Notes: generated by a model not told the origin, from the letters alone. Shown: positions 34,278-47,247, numbered from the stretch's first letter. The stretch is DNA of 64,000 bases from Acanthococcus lagerstroemiae (GCA_031841125.1 CM063106.1:17670001-17734000); one strand, 5' to 3'. A program made the numbers and translations.

Positions 34278-35640
34278 CTTCACTTACATGCCTAATTTCA
34301 TACCATCGAACACAAAATGCAGAAGATGAGCTGAAAGTGTGAAAATCATGTATTTCGAGGTCATACTCCCCTGTCGGGGGGTAGGATGGTGACGATGGGC
34401 TCTGAAATTCTCTTTTACCACTGCAAATAGAGAGCTGAAGAAAAATTGGAAAAATCTGACTTAGACCGATTGACCTATCATACTGGGCTATATCCTTTTA
34501 AGCCCCTGGCATAATTAATCAGGGAGTGCAGTTGTGCATGCAATTGTCCCATCGTGTCCTCGATGACTTCACCATTGCCTATACATTCGAGTTAACTAAT
34601 GCAGGTAAATTAAGAATGATTTAGCACAATAACTCGATTTTTTTTTCCAACTTCGTGTATTGTTGCAACACCGGACCTCTCGTAATCATATAAGAGAAAT
34701 TTTTCCGCAGACGTTTCTTTTTCACTGTAAGTAAGAAATCTACAACCTGAATTTCTCAGAATCTTCCAAAATTCGCGTATTCTCTCCACGCATGATTTAT
34801 AATATTTCCTTGCAGATTAATGTTCCAAATTACCGTAACACCATTCGAGCCGAAAAGAAGTGCTTCGCCTTTCACTGATGATATAATTTCTAGTAGCTGT
34901 GTTAATTTTTTTCCCTCTTTATCGTGGAATGTCTATTGATCTGGAATGTCCGAAATATGGCGCAAATATGACGACGAAGAGCGAATCTGATGAAGCTGAT
35001 AAGGAGTATATGTAAGAATTGGTTCACGGGCTTCATATCCTCAAAGTGGGATCGAATCATTTTCACATACTTGATGCTTTTGACGAAAGTATGCCTGCGG
35101 TTGGAAGAATCAGGTTAGCCCAAATGAAAGGTGGATTTCTGAAATACTTGAAAGGAAATACGCAACTGCGCCTCAATGAACGAAGAATTCGAAATTATAT
35201 TTTTCTGGGAAACGACTTGTTGCTGTATTTATATCGATACCTACATTGATAATAACTTACATTGATCTCTAATATATGGGAGGGGGAATTGAGGAGGCAG
35301 AGGGTAACCAGCCCACTCGTAATCATCTAAGGAGCTTTACCTCTTCGGAAATGTGAAAGAAAATAATACGTTCAGTACTTGAAGGTTCAGTTTTGAGAAT
35401 TATATGATATTTTTCAATTCCAAACAGTGTAAAAGTTCTCTTTGGAAATCACGAATGTTGTGCTTAGGGCTGTAGCGACAAGGAGAAGGGGGCTACTCCT
35501 CCCTTTCAATGTTGCTTGAATTTCGGTACTCAGCGACACTGGAAAAGTGAAAACTTTTCCCCTAAGGTTTCAATTGAAATTTTTATAGTTTATTCAACAT
35601 TTTGCTGTTGCTATCTACATTTTGAAAGATCATGCTGGTT
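34278..35640. other. No recognisable gene
   Basis: AT-rich sequence with one 76-codon frame (35019-35249) of no recognised type. No repeats were delimited. Confidence 0.4.
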
Positions 35641-35704
35641 ATGGTTGTGGCTGTGCCTCACGGAAGGGATTTTTTTGCCGCTGTTGGCTGTTCATTAGGT
35701 TTGG

Positions 35705-36997
35705 GCTACCTTTAGTGGCGTGCGGTGAGTTTTTCTAGGAAGTAAGCGATAAGCATAGACAGGGATGTACCGAAGAGTTTTTCCTGCGGGGGGGGGGGGC
35801 AAAATTGTGAAACCCAACTGACTCGATACAAAATTCCGAAATATCAAAACAAAAAAAAAACCTTTGACTTATTGGATTTTTCCAACTTCTCAACTCAATT
35901 CCCAAGCAAGTTACTAAAGCAAAAAAAGAAAGAAAGAAAACCTTTTGACTTGTTGGATTTTACCATTTCCGCCTAACTGAAATGGTAAATTTTCTCAACA
36001 GCTGAGTGAAAAATTCCTACAGGTGAGTAAGTTGCCCCCTCCCCTCCTCATTGGTACGTCGCTTAGCGTAGAGGTAAAGTAAAAATCAGAATAAAAGTAT
36101 GAAACATGCTACTACAAAAGGGCATTGACCAAATTATTCAAGTTGTTGTACGTATCCCTGTGTAGGGTCATTTCATATGCATTTTTCCTTTTCTGTGACG
36201 AATAATAGTCATGGCCAACAAAACAGTTTTCCACGATCTTCAAGATGGGTTAACCACAAAATGTTTTCATATTGCAACACGTGAAAATGTCTACTAAAAA
36301 TCAAACCACCTTTCTTTTGCTCAGTTTTAAAAAATAGTAATTCTGGATTATGCTTACCACCATTGATAATTTCTAATTGTTCATGAAGACTAAGTCGCGA
36401 AAACGGGTTTTCAATAAGATTTCAAATGCGCATTTTGTGGGCAAAAAAACAACAATAAAAGGAGCATTCAAACATAACGTGTTGACTAGTAGAACATAAT
36501 CACGTTTCACTGTCAACTTCGATGTTCGCGTGTAGCTAAGCCGGGCCAAGCCAGACTCAAAGCGTTTCCAGAACGCAACCAAACGCTCATGTTTCGTCGC
36601 GTTTAACATGCTAGTGTGTTTTTGTGATGGTAATTAGCACGGGTGAGGAGGCGGAGTGTAAGTAGTGCAGTGTTATGTGCAGAATGGAAAGGAAGCGTCA
36701 GATCCGACGCATCCCTTGGCCTATACAAATATACATATATGAGGATTGCCGAACACCAAACAGTTTACTCTTCAGTTTCAACTGTCTCCTCACGTATCTC
36801 CGGTGAATTTATTATATTATACTTAAGCATAAGCGTTGTAAGCGTCAATACAGACTCTGTTTTGCCCAATGTTTCATTATCTTTTATTTGTTACAAGCTG
36901 AAGTAGATATTGTATATGAAAACTTATTTTCTCGGGAATTTTCAGGGTGAGCGGCGCTTACCTTGGCTTGCCTGGAATGCACGCCACTGGCTACCTT
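35705..36997. mobile_element. hAT element C2 (1277 bp), perfect 8-bp target duplication
   Basis: The element 35713-36989 begins TAGTGGCGTGCGG (first base changed) and ends GCACGCCACTG. GCTACCTT flanks it on both sides (35705-35712, 36990-36997). Co-linear with C1, including a nested D element at the identical position. It split a T-rich TTTTGGGCTGTT repeat tract that resumes at about 37150. Confidence 0.92.
35760..36064. mobile_element. hAT MITE D2 nested in C2
   Basis: It starts CAGGGATGTACC and ends TTGGTACGTCGCTT (terminal bases decayed). The flanking 8-mers are AGCATAGA and AGCGTAGA. Same insertion point as D1 in C1, so the D insertion predates the amplification of the C1/C2 subfamily. 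Confidence 0.85.
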
Positions 36998-37009
36998 GTT
37001 ACGTTTGGC

Positions 37010-37110
37010 TCGTTCTCCAATTTTATTTATTTATTTATTTATTTTGGTCCCTTCAACAGCCGGAGCCAATTATAGGAGGGACCTTTAACAAAACAAAAAA
37101 AAAACAAAAA
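37010..37110 (+). repeat. Short inverted repeat and TTTA/A-rich microsatellite
   Basis: A TTTATTTATTTATTTATT run (about 37022-37043) precedes GGTCCCTTC...GGAGGGACC (about 37046-37083), followed by an A-rich run. The pair GGTCCC/GGGACC encloses about 25 bases. It may be a small foldback MITE. Confidence 0.4.
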
Positions 37111-37149
37111 AAAAACCTGTCTCTGAGTGTTTAAGCATTGGGAGGCCGT

Positions 37150-37800
37150 ACGTGCATACCAGATACCAGTTTTGGGTTTGGACTACCCTTCTATTTTGGG
37201 CTGGGTGAGTCAATTTTCGGGCCATTCGCTCTCATTTTAGACTGACTTTTTTGTGTTTTTGCCTGTGGACTAGTACTGGGGTATTTTGTCACGTTTAGAT
37301 TGTTGATTAGCAGCTCGGGTAGCTGTTTTGTGCTACCACCGTTGGGCGTTTTGTCACCTTTGGTCTGTTTTTCAGTCTTTACGTTTAGGACGGTTTAGCA
37401 TTTGTAATGTTTGGGCTATTCCTTGATCTTGAAATATTTGCCCCTTCTGAGCTGTTCCTCAGTTGTTTCTGTTTTGCCGGTATCAAGATGTTCGTTAATG
37501 TTGGACCGTTCATCATGTTTGCCCTGCTTACCAAATTTAGATCCTTTATGAGGTATGCGTTGTTTTGTCAATTCCGGCTGTTATCAGTTTTAGTCATTTT
37601 GGGCCGGATTTTGTCAGATTCGATCGGCTCCGGTGACGTTTAACTAAACCTGTTCTGTGGTCTTTTTGGTCAGTCTGGGTTAATGTTTGTCCTTTCGGCC
37701 GATTTAAGTTAAATTTAGTCATTTTCAGTTAGTTATTGCAATTTTTTCGGTCGTTTTAGCTCATATTATTTTTGACCCAAGTTGTTTGTTTCTGGTTGCA
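37150..37800 (+). repeat. T-rich degenerate repeat, TTTTGGGCTGTT core (continuation)
   Basis: The same wording as 24825-25385: TTTTGGGCTGGGTGAG, TTTTAGACTGACTT, TTTGGGCTATTCC, TTTTGGGCCGG and so on. The tract seems continuous with 35650-35712 once element C2 is set aside. Chance open frames (37407-37643) lie inside it. Confidence 0.5.
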
Positions 37801-40800
37801 TTCATGTAATCAAACGTTCAAGCAAAAATCGTTCAACGGTGACACAGCTTGTACATCGGTAGTCCAACAGACCAGCAAAAGCAAATCACTAAGCTTTTAA
37901 TCCACATTTTTGCTCAGAGGTGGCAATGTGCATTATTTCCAGTGAGGGAGGGGGAAGGAACCAGAAGACATTTTAATGATATTATTCCCAAAATTTTTTC
38001 GTAAAGCAAGAAAAAAAGTTAGTTCATTGTTACTAAAATTGAGTGTGGAAATATGGAACAAATTATTCGTTGAATCCCTTACCTGCAATCACCCCTGTCT
38101 CAACATAATCGGTCTTATTTACAATATTCAGTATGGAGGAAATTGCATATGGTAGCAATTTCTCCAGGGGGGGGGGCGTTTTCTCCCTTAGATTTTTCCA
38201 CTGCCTTGCTCCCTCTGCTCCTCACTCAAATCGCCACAGCTGATTTTTCTACTTTGTCGGACAAACGTGATTGATTCAACTGCTTTGCTTGCTCTTCTCA
38301 AATTTAGTTTGCTGGGTCTGTTGGGTGGGTGTTGTATATGACTAGGTACCTTTCAATCAATCAATACCTTTTATTATGGAAGTTTTTCTACAGAGGTACT
38401 TCAGTCGTGTTCAGTTAATTTTGGTCCAGTTTGGTTATTTATGCTAGTGAAGCTGTATGATGGTTTAGGCTGTGTATTTTCATGATCTTTAATTTAATGA
38501 ATAGAGGAGGGGGGAAGCTTCTAGAAAACTCGCTATTGGTTTGGACGTCCATCTTTGTTATACTGTCGATGATAACTGCAAAATACGTAACTCCAGTTTG
38601 TAAAATTTTACACGAAAGACGGAAAAATAATTTTTTGAGCTTGTGCTTGATAGAAAATTCCAGAATATAATAAATTTATAACCAAAAATACTATTTTATG
38701 TTGATTTTTGGTATTTTTATGCTGAGAAATCGTTTATCGCCGGAAAAGTTCTGGAGTAAAACATTTTCTCATCATTCACTGAAGAGACTTTCTAGAATAA
38801 AAAATAATCATTTAAGAAAGCTTTGGAGAGCTCTGATGCCAAAAATTGGTCCAAATCTTATTTAAGAAACTAATAATCGGAACAAGTGGAAGCTACACAT
38901 TTCCCTAATATTAATGAAGTTATACTCATTTTACTTCACCTGGAGTTAATGTGGTTGAGTACTTCATTAATTTAAAATGCAGTTACGTCATTTACTACCA
39001 TTAAATGGAATTACTTTTTTATTTCAGAGCATACAAAAAATATCTGTTTTTCGGATTTGCGAGTTTCTCATGTTAATGTGTATCACAATTTCCCACGAAT
39101 AGCGCTAAAAAACCTTTTTCTGAAAAACTGAAGTCACGCAATTTGCGATGATCACCAACAATATCTATTTTACGAAAACAGAATAATAAATAAGTAATAA
39201 ATAATAAAATGAAAGAACTTGAAGAAAAAAAGAAGAAGTGGAAATGACAAAAGGCAGTTGTATGATGTTTATAAGAGGCGAGAACCGATGGAAAATGTGG
39301 GAAGGGGGCAAGCGTATCATATTTGGACTCGAATGCAGTCTAATCATTAATCAAGTATCTTTCAACATACAGAAGTCAAAGAACGCGAAACGTATTCATT
39401 TCAACAACATAGATACTGAACCTGAGGGGAGGGGCGACTCGCACATTTTGTTCTCCTTGAGAATTCAGGATGACTTGATTTGAGAGATTTCAACGTCCAG
39501 TTTGGAAAGTTACTGGCGTGTTACATCAGAAAGAAATATCAGTAGAGTTTTCCGAATTTAAACTTCGTAAAAAAGAAAAGAAAAATAGTTGAAAATAAAC
39601 AAATACAACTCTTGGTTATGATTTCAGTAATTTTGGATCCTAATATTTCTGAGAAAAGAATTGTTCCTCTGTTGTTAGGCTTCTAAAACCGAATATATAA
39701 AACTTCCTAATAATGTTGTACTGTTTTGCTGCAGTAATTACAGTTTAAGTGTTCTTGTACATGGATCATTCTCCCAAAACTGAGAATATTAAGGTACCTA
39801 ACATTTCTTTTTGTTAGACTCCCTCCCTCCCTGTAATATTTAGTTTATATGTATTAAAATTTTCTGTGTTTTTTAAATTGACACCCCCCCCCCCAAAAAA
39901 AAAGGGAAAAAAAAGATAAAGAATAGTCAACAAGTTTACAGAGAAGGAGCATCAAAATTTAGGGAGGACGACTCTTGTCCATGGTGAAAGCACGGATATC
40001 TACGACTACGGAAAAAATCACTTTGCCGTTTTTCGAGATTTCACTCTGTTCCAGCTCCAGAGTATGAAATGCGTAGAAACGAAAGGCCTAGGTTGTCGCC
40101 TACGGTTTTTTTCTCAAAAAAACTTCTTCACTCTTGATCATTTTCACTTTTTTTCTTCTTCGAAATACAGTTGTTGTTCCGTACATCAACTTCAAAAATC
40201 CGAAAAATATCTTTTTACAACCCTTAAGAGCTGGTTAAGGTCTCGTTCGAAAGGTAATTAACCCCTTCCCCTTTGAACTCCATACCGACAAGGTAGCCCT
40301 TTTAAACAGAGACGTACACATATGAACAACTCACTAAGGTTCCATTTGGTAAGATTCTCTCAAATCCTTCCAAGACTCACCCCGACTCGGAGACTCATAT
40401 TCAAGCTCTTGGATTCCATTCGGCGTGTGGTACGACACTCATCCCGACCCATTAAAATTCACTGACTCATCCCAGTACTCTAAATCTTACTCACGCTGGT
40501 CTTACACTAAAACCAATCAACGCAGCAAGCAAACCTGTCGACCAATCACGTTCGATCTAGCGAACAGTCGAAGCAAAATCATTTGCTGTTGCTGACTGCT
40601 GTGTGAAATGTGATTGGTTGAGTGTTTGCTTGCTACATTTTTTGGCTCTAATGTACAGCGAGACGTTCATAAGATTCATTCTATCTCAACTGAAATTCTA
40701 TCCGGACCAGGACTCTGTTAAGACCAGTTCGCCCTCATTCTGACTCGAAAATATCATTCAGACTTTGATAAATTTTCTAAGAGTCGAGTAGTTGAACCCC

Positions 40801-42840
40801 TTTCAATGCCCCAACTCTTTGGTCTGAAAAAACTGTGCAACAAAATATGGTATATTCTTGTCTCTTATATCATAGTTATTAACAAATGGATCATCTATTG
40901 ACTCAGATTTTGTTTTCAAGCAAGATAATAGACAGATTTCCCGCGACATTACACAGTGAGTTACTGTTAGCAAAAGTATCCGTAGTTGGGCCGACGAACG
41001 TATTAAACCCTTTTGGGGCTTCAAAGAGGTCTAGGAATTTTCTTAGTATTTTTCCCTCATTTTGTAACAATTTTCATCATATTGGGCGTAAAAATAATTT
41101 CGTATGCCTAAATTTGAATTTTGGTCAGGCAATGGTAGTATATGTGTTTCGTCAGGCAGAAAGATAGAACAAAAACAAAATTCTAAGTGGTCTATTGCAG
41201 TTTTTTGTTTTTACTAGATCTAAGCTATCCAAGAATACCAACGAGAACCCATGGACAAACCGAGAAAGAAAAATTATTGCACAGTGAAATCGAAGAAATG
41301 TTATCCTATGCGAAATCAATCAAGGACAAATTAATTTTTGCTAAATTGCCGAACAATTTTCAGAGGCTGCACATTTGTATGTCGTACAATTCTTAACAAA
41401 ATAAAATAACTACTCGATGAGAGTTTTGACTAAAAATCTCATCGTTAGGCAATCAACTTTCAATCCCGTGAATGAAATCGGTGCTGTATGTCTAGACACG
41501 GTGCAAGAATCTAGGTTCTCACATACGGTTACACGGTTCGGTTCTCGAAACTTGTCACCATATAACCAGTTTTCCTCGCGTGTTCGGACACCTCCCATAA
41601 ATTCCCTATCCGTATCCAGTTCCGGTCAATAGCTTTTCGTGTTTACAAAATTTCTCGCAAGGACGTTCTTTCATTCTATTGCAAATTTTTCCAAGTCATA
41701 GATTACCTATTCCGGTGGTATCTCAATGCTCAATTTATTCATCTTTCATTCGTTTCAGTTATACTCGGTTCCTGATTTTCAAACGGTCGTTGCTCGGCCT
41801 ATTTCGGTTCGTGAGTCATCAGGTGTGTGTGCTCATGCCCTCGTAATAGTTTACAAAACTTTTCAAAGAGAGAGGAATTTCCAGAAAAATCGCCAGTTGC
41901 TGAGATTGAGTCTCGGTTGAATGTCAAAAATGAACCCGTCTGAAAATTATTGCCTCTCAGGTAATTTAAAAATTTCCTGAACAGGTAATTGTTTGGTAAC
42001 TTCGTAGTGATGTGTTCTGATTGGTCGAAGCGGTCAAAGAATTGCCTGCTTAAATACTTTTTAATACCAGAATTAGCAACTTTTGTCAATGCCATTTTTT
42101 GCCGCATTTTTGCAGGCGGGAAAAAAAAGCTGTTTTCGCTCTTATGCTTCTCGTGTGTTCATGGGCGTCGCTGAGGAGGGCAGACGGGTAATACATCCCC
42201 CCCCCCATTGAAAGTGAGTAGGAATGATCAAAATTACCCTCCTCCCAAATTCAAATGCCAATTATATTTTATACTCGTAATTATTATAAAAGATTTGTAA
42301 ACGAATTAGTACTATGTGATACAGCAATTAGTAGTACCGTACCATATATACTTAACTCACAATACACATACAACATACTACACCCCTACCCCCAAAAAAA
42401 TCCGCCGGCGCCGATGAATGTAGCTCAACACTACCAAAAAAATTACCCCCCCCCCCCAAAAAAAAAAAAAAAAAAATCCAGCGACACTTCTGTGCGTGTT
42501 GGCTGCAAAAATTTTGCAACATTGAAAAATAACTGTTTTTAACTCACTTTCGGCCGCTTATTCGCATGGTGTTGTCGAAAAAATTCTAAAAAATTTTCCC
42601 AAACGGCTGTAAGTCTTCAAAGTTGAGTGTCTCCGTAACGTGAAAACGTTATCAATTTTGTTAACCACTCTCCTGTAAAATTTACATTTTTGCGCTGAGG
42701 TCCCTTTCTTCCTGTCAGCTCACATTCTTCCTATCGGGTTCTTTTACACACGATTACGTTCATTTTTACATTTAAAACCATAAGCATCACTGTTGAAAGC
42801 AAACGCAATTTATTCTTGTGTATCTCGAACATCGATTGAT
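37801..42840. other. Long stretch without a recognisable gene
   Basis: Mainly AT-rich. Notable details only: a C-run near 39883-39895 followed by A-runs, a GATATCTACGACTACGG patch at about 39994-40011 that resembles text near 47110, CA/C-rich patches at 42195 and 42445 that look like MITE margins, and several 60-100-codon frames of no recognised type (40886-41167, 41417-41632, 42107-41799). I see no supportable gene. Confidence 0.4.
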
Positions 42841-42959
42841 AAGGGAAAAAGCCAATGGAAGATAAACACAAACCACTGTCGTCACCAATATTGCGTCGCA
42901 TAGAACTATTTTTTCCACTGTATAAGGCTCGGCCGCGCCGACCCTAAAAATTACGTCAA

Positions 42960-43643
42960 AAGTTTTAAAAACATCCGTTTACATGGCGTTGTGTGAAACG
43001 GGCCTATGGGAAGGACAGAGAACAAGAATTCAAAACGCGGTTGTCACAGCAACGGGTAAACGCACCACCATCCCATCTTTACACTCATTCATCTCGAAAA
43101 CCTGTTTTCGCACAAGAGGCACATTTCATGATTCCAGGTCACATATTCATAATTCTGCAGAAATGGGATGCGGCTCAGGACGAGGATATAGGAGGAAGTC
43201 GACCAGAGGAAGCTCTCGACCTGAAGATATAAAGATGAGAGTTGAAAAAGAGGAGAGAAACTGTAAGGAAACCTGCTATTGAAGAACTCACTGATGAGGA
43301 ACCTCACATTTTGAACGCAGGTGATGCTAAATTATTTTCTTCGCTACTGCGTGACGAATCTGCTACTTTTGAAAAAATCAAAACCGGCGAATTTCTCGTA
43401 GTTGAATTTTGGATGGAAGAAGACAATCCTGTCAAACATTACATTGGCGAACTTTTAGACTTCAAATGCAACGAGGACCTTCACGTTTTTTCTTTTTTGA
43501 CATCATCAGGCGGGAAAATTTATAAATCTTCATATTAAAGATATCCAGTCGAGTCAGAAAAGATGAAATTATTGAGACAGTGCGGAGTTTGGTTGGAATT
43601 GGAAAGTACACTAGTCAAATTTGAAATGTATAACCTTTATTAG
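42960..43643 (+). pseudogene. Broken transposase-like reading frame (C-terminal segment)
   Basis: The frame 43242-43538 encodes 98 residues, then an in-frame TAA (43536-43538), after which it stays open to a TAG at 43643. The core F-E-K-I-K-T-G-E-F-L-V-V-E-F, followed by K-H-Y-I-G-E-L-L-D and a run of F-S-F-L, matches the order seen at the C-terminus of insect DDE-transposase-like proteins (a G-x-F-V-V-V-x-F strand, then Y-x-G-x-I, then K-F-L-R, then Y-P-x-E-x-D). After the stop the text reads R-Y-P-V-E-S-E, as expected for that tail, then drifts out of phase. Upstream frames (42983-43282, 42993-43232) have no recognisable domain. No promoter or TIR was placed. The polyadenylation signal AATAAA lies at about 43711. 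Confidence 0.4.
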
Positions 43644-44187
43644 AATTATTTTCCAATTTTTCAACATTTATTTCGCAATTTTATGACTTTTGTTCAATTT
43701 TTATTCTGAATAAAATATGTTTCATTATTTTAAAATATATTTTTCCATGTTTCCAAGTCATGTGTCTTCTTGGAGCAGGAGTACTTGGTATTCTGGAATG
43801 AAGGATGTTCAAAATGCCACAACTTCGGTTTTTCTACATTTTGCCCCATAGCCCTTAATATTCTGGATATTATGTATTGATGTTTGATATGCTTTTACAG
43901 CTCTATCCCGCCTCCTTCTGATGGTCCAAGATTGAGAGCAAATGTACAGTTCTATCAACAGTAATGAGCAAAGGAAAAAACGCGCGTCATCTAAAAGCTC
44001 CTTACCCTACAGATGATGATTCAGTGTTTTAAAAGGGTCTAATTTTTATACCACTGAAATTGGCTGTAAGAGAGACAAAACAGGACACTCCTTGCACTCA
44101 ACGTAAAAATGTTGAAAATGCATGCGTCAAAATGACACACATGGCGTTTAATCACGAGAGGATTCGAGGATATATGTACCTAATTTA

Positions 44188-44320
44188 TGCTTCAGAATGA
44201 CACACAAATTTGTGTGTTGAAACGGCACAATACACAAGCTTGTGTATTGAGATGACAGCACACATTTATTCTGGAATCATTTCTCTGTTGTGTCATTTCA
44301 ACATACAAAATAGATACAGT
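44188..44320 (+). repeat. Adjacent perfect palindromes in a CACACA-rich segment
   Basis: CACACAAATTTGTGTG (44203-44218) is followed within 15 bases by AATACACAAGCTTGTGTATT (about 44231-44250). Both are perfect self-complementary sequences separated by GACACAC/GATGACA-type text, with further TGACAcACA motifs on each side. No coding. Confidence 0.5.
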
Positions 44321-44479
44321 GTGGCTCGTTATTCAGAAGCCACAGGATAGTGAAGGTAATTGCAAGATTTTTCAACCCTGAAAATTCACAGTGATAAACT
44401 ACAGCTGCTCTTAACTGGGCTGCAAGAAAAAAATGAAAATTCAATTGATTCTTATATTCAACTACCTATCCAGCCACTG

Positions 44480-44700
44480 CGCGGCCATGTGATAACGTGC
44501 CCGCTTCACTATCTTTGCGTCTCGAGTTCGAGTCCCATCAATGCCGAAAAGCTAGTGTATTCGAATACCCCCATTACCCTAACAAACACAGCGACTATAG
44601 TATCAGTGGAGGTAGAAACATAGCACGTTCTGTAACCCCCGCCAGTTCATACGAATAAGGCATTACTATCGCAGGACGTGTTACCGCCAGGTCAGAAAGA
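44480..44700 (+). repeat. tRNA-derived SINE (A and B boxes)
   Basis: GCGGCCATGTGATAACGTG (about 44482-44500) resembles an A-box region and GAGTTCGAGTCCC (about 44524-44536) is a good B box, about 33 bases apart. The body continues into GC-richer sequence ending near 44700. Neighbouring text does not form a cloverleaf, so it is a SINE rather than a tRNA gene. Confidence 0.5.
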
Positions 44701-46720
44701 TTGGTACTGTGCGTGTGCCAGCATTGCCAACCAAACGTTTCAGAAATGTACCACATTCTGATATCTTGAAAATGCTAACAGTGCCACTACTAGAAACTAA
44801 CATACGACCGTAGCTGGGAGGCTTTTAGGTGAATTGAAGACCTTCCTGTGAAAACAGAATCAGTCCCAGATCAGTTCAAAAACTGAGAAATCCATTTTAT
44901 CATGTGAAAATGTTGACTACTAGCGCCTCTACAAGGTATATGTGCTCACTAGTTTTTCATAAAAGTGGGTAGTATTAGCCTTAGATGACCAAATTGTGAT
45001 TAAAAAATGAAAAACATGAAGCGCTATTGGGAAGTCAACATTGCCTAGGTAGCGCTAGTGTAACACACTAACACATACTAAGTAACGCTCAACACACTGG
45101 AAACGTTTGGGGAATTATTTCAGCTTCCTTATTCTTCTATGTCGAAAACACGATTTTCAGTTTCAGAGTGGTTCCAAGCTGCTGGACCCGCAGAAAAAGG
45201 GCTGAAACAGGGGGCCAGTAACCATGATGTACAGCGTTTTATACACGCCGACGGTGTAATTTCCCTCTCTCATAAGTCTCGACTTTCGGTAATGCCCTTG
45301 AACTTCTGACTGGAAGCGTGCATATGAACTGGAAAACTGACCTATGCGAATCGAGCGGGTGTCCCTACCTTCGTATAGCCGGTAAAGTGGTCGCGATCTC
45401 GCGATTCCGCGCCACCTACCGCCGACGCCTCATGCAATTCTAGTTCAGTATTTACCAGAGACGGATATACGCTTGTTTATACCCTGACCCATTACACCGA
45501 TGGTGTTATGATGCGACACAATTAGTTTCGTAAGCATCGTCGATCGTACCTACAGTCAACATTTAACGCTTTAACTACCGATTATTCAGCGTTTTGGTTA
45601 TTGCCTCCCGAACAAATAATATTGACGGTAAACAAAACCCGATAGACTAATCGTATCACGGCGAGGAATTCCACCGGAATCATTAACGTCGGTATTATTT
45701 GGAGAGCCGATGATACCCGGGTGTGCATAAAGTTACCAACCTCCTTTTTCGGACAACCTGCGTTGAAATCGGTTGTACGTGTAACATCAATACGTATAAT
45801 TGAGTATCTCGAGTACACCAGCTGGCATCTGTTGTTCATGATCATACAGCACATTGCGTCGTGATGACGATCTGAAATAATTTTACGAAACTCGAAGCTA
45901 TCTGAGCTCGCTTTATCGGTGAACATGTCGGTTGTCTGCTAATCGTGCCAAACAGGAGTTGCAAGATACAGTATATTGCTGATATAGGTACTATGTCATC
46001 AGCTCATCATTTTCAGCTCCTAACTATCACTATGGATATACCTTCTAGACTATACGAACTGTGAGAATCTCATCAGCTGCATGGACTGGATTCCAACAAG
46101 GTAATGGGAGTACACTGCGAACGGATTTCACTATACTTAATTCAGGAACCGAACGTTCGTTTTCGCGTTCAGGACATTCCAAGACACATATTTGTAGAAT
46201 TGTCATCTGTTTCTTTCTATACTTCGTCTGAGGTCCAGTAGTCTATACTGGGAACGGATTTCAAACTGATGGTCTATAATTTGTTATTGAAGGTTCGTAT
46301 TTGTGTTCAGAGGCTATTCTAAGACGCATAATGTTCACCCGTTTCTTTCTGCTTCATCTGAAGGGCACTATATGGTGGGATTATTCTACTGGAAATGTTC
46401 TGTTACCTGCAAATTTTGAACGGTAACTTTCGATTTATTTATTTATTTTTTTGGAGGGGGGAGGGTGTTAAGTTACACAATAACATCCGCTACAAATTCC
46501 ACCAATATTCAACTCATCAGATAGGGCAATTAACATCTTTTGAATGGAAAAAGCATAGAGAGGAGTCCATTGTCGTGGATGTTACCATCTTGTCTCTCAA
46601 TGCCTGTTGTATTTTTTAAGATTTTTGATTCAAGTTATTTTCCCCGATAAAGTCATATTATTATTCAGAAATATTGGAAGTATATGTTAAAAATTTGCTC
46701 TCAGTAACTTCATATTTCCC
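44701..46720. other. No recognisable gene; GC-balanced block at 45300-45960
   Basis: A minus-strand frame of 114 codons (45926-45582) lies in a CpG-containing block. Its product (hydrophobic middle, N-I-I-C near the end) is unrecognised. Two loosely similar segments, TCATCAGCTGCATGGAC.. (46070) and the region 46225-46330, share ACTGGGAACGGATTTCA-type phrases. Confidence 0.3.
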
Positions 46721-46724
46721 AAAG

Positions 46725-46905
46725 CAGGGGCGCAACCAGAACTTTTTTGGCGGGGGCTAGAAATTGAGAGGGAAAAAAAACTTAGGCGGGGGAAAACTCG
46801 ATTTGGTGCCTACCTCTATTTTCATAAATTGATTTTGAAAAAATTTCGATTTTTATATGGGGGGGGGGGCTATAGCTCATAGTCTCCTCCTTGGTTACGC
46901 CCTTG
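46725..46905. mobile_element. hAT MITE F (181 bp)
   Basis: Left end CAGGGGCGCAACCA, right end TGGTTACGCCCTTG. Flanking 8-mers TCCCAAAG and TCCAGAAC agree at 5 of 8, a decayed duplication. G-runs occur near both ends, as in the other small hAT elements here. Confidence 0.7.
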
Positions 46906-47247
46906 TCCAGAACGGATGGCATAAAGTTGTTACGAGAGTTTTCCGTCCATTGTCATGGTCAATTGTTGACTGGTGTCGCATGTGCCTTCTTGTACAGGTT
47001 TGTTCCCTGAACACGATCCAGGTGCCAGATGTAATCATTGGCGCATGTGATAGCACAGTTTTCATAAATTCCTTGGAAAAGGAAATTCTTGAAACAGTTT
47101 GGTCCATAGTCGTGGATATCGGTGCTTTCGCTATAGACAAGATGTCTACTGTTGTAGATAAAAGTTGTCTCCCTCCCTAAATTTTGATGTTCGTATTCTG
47201 TAAGCTTGTTGAGTATTTCGTAATATAAACTAAGTATTATGAAGAAA

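Noticed and set aside
37407..37643. Hydrophobic 78-codon frame as a small membrane protein
   Set aside because: It lies wholly inside the T-rich degenerate repeat; Phe/Leu content follows from T-richness.
45582..45926. 114-codon minus-strand frame as a gene
   Set aside because: No recognisable domain, no splice context I could place, and several competing frames. Noted only within the region entry.
46857..47180. 107-codon frame next to hAT MITE F as a gene
   Set aside because: It starts inside the MITE's G-run, an antisense frame is equally open, and no domain is visible.
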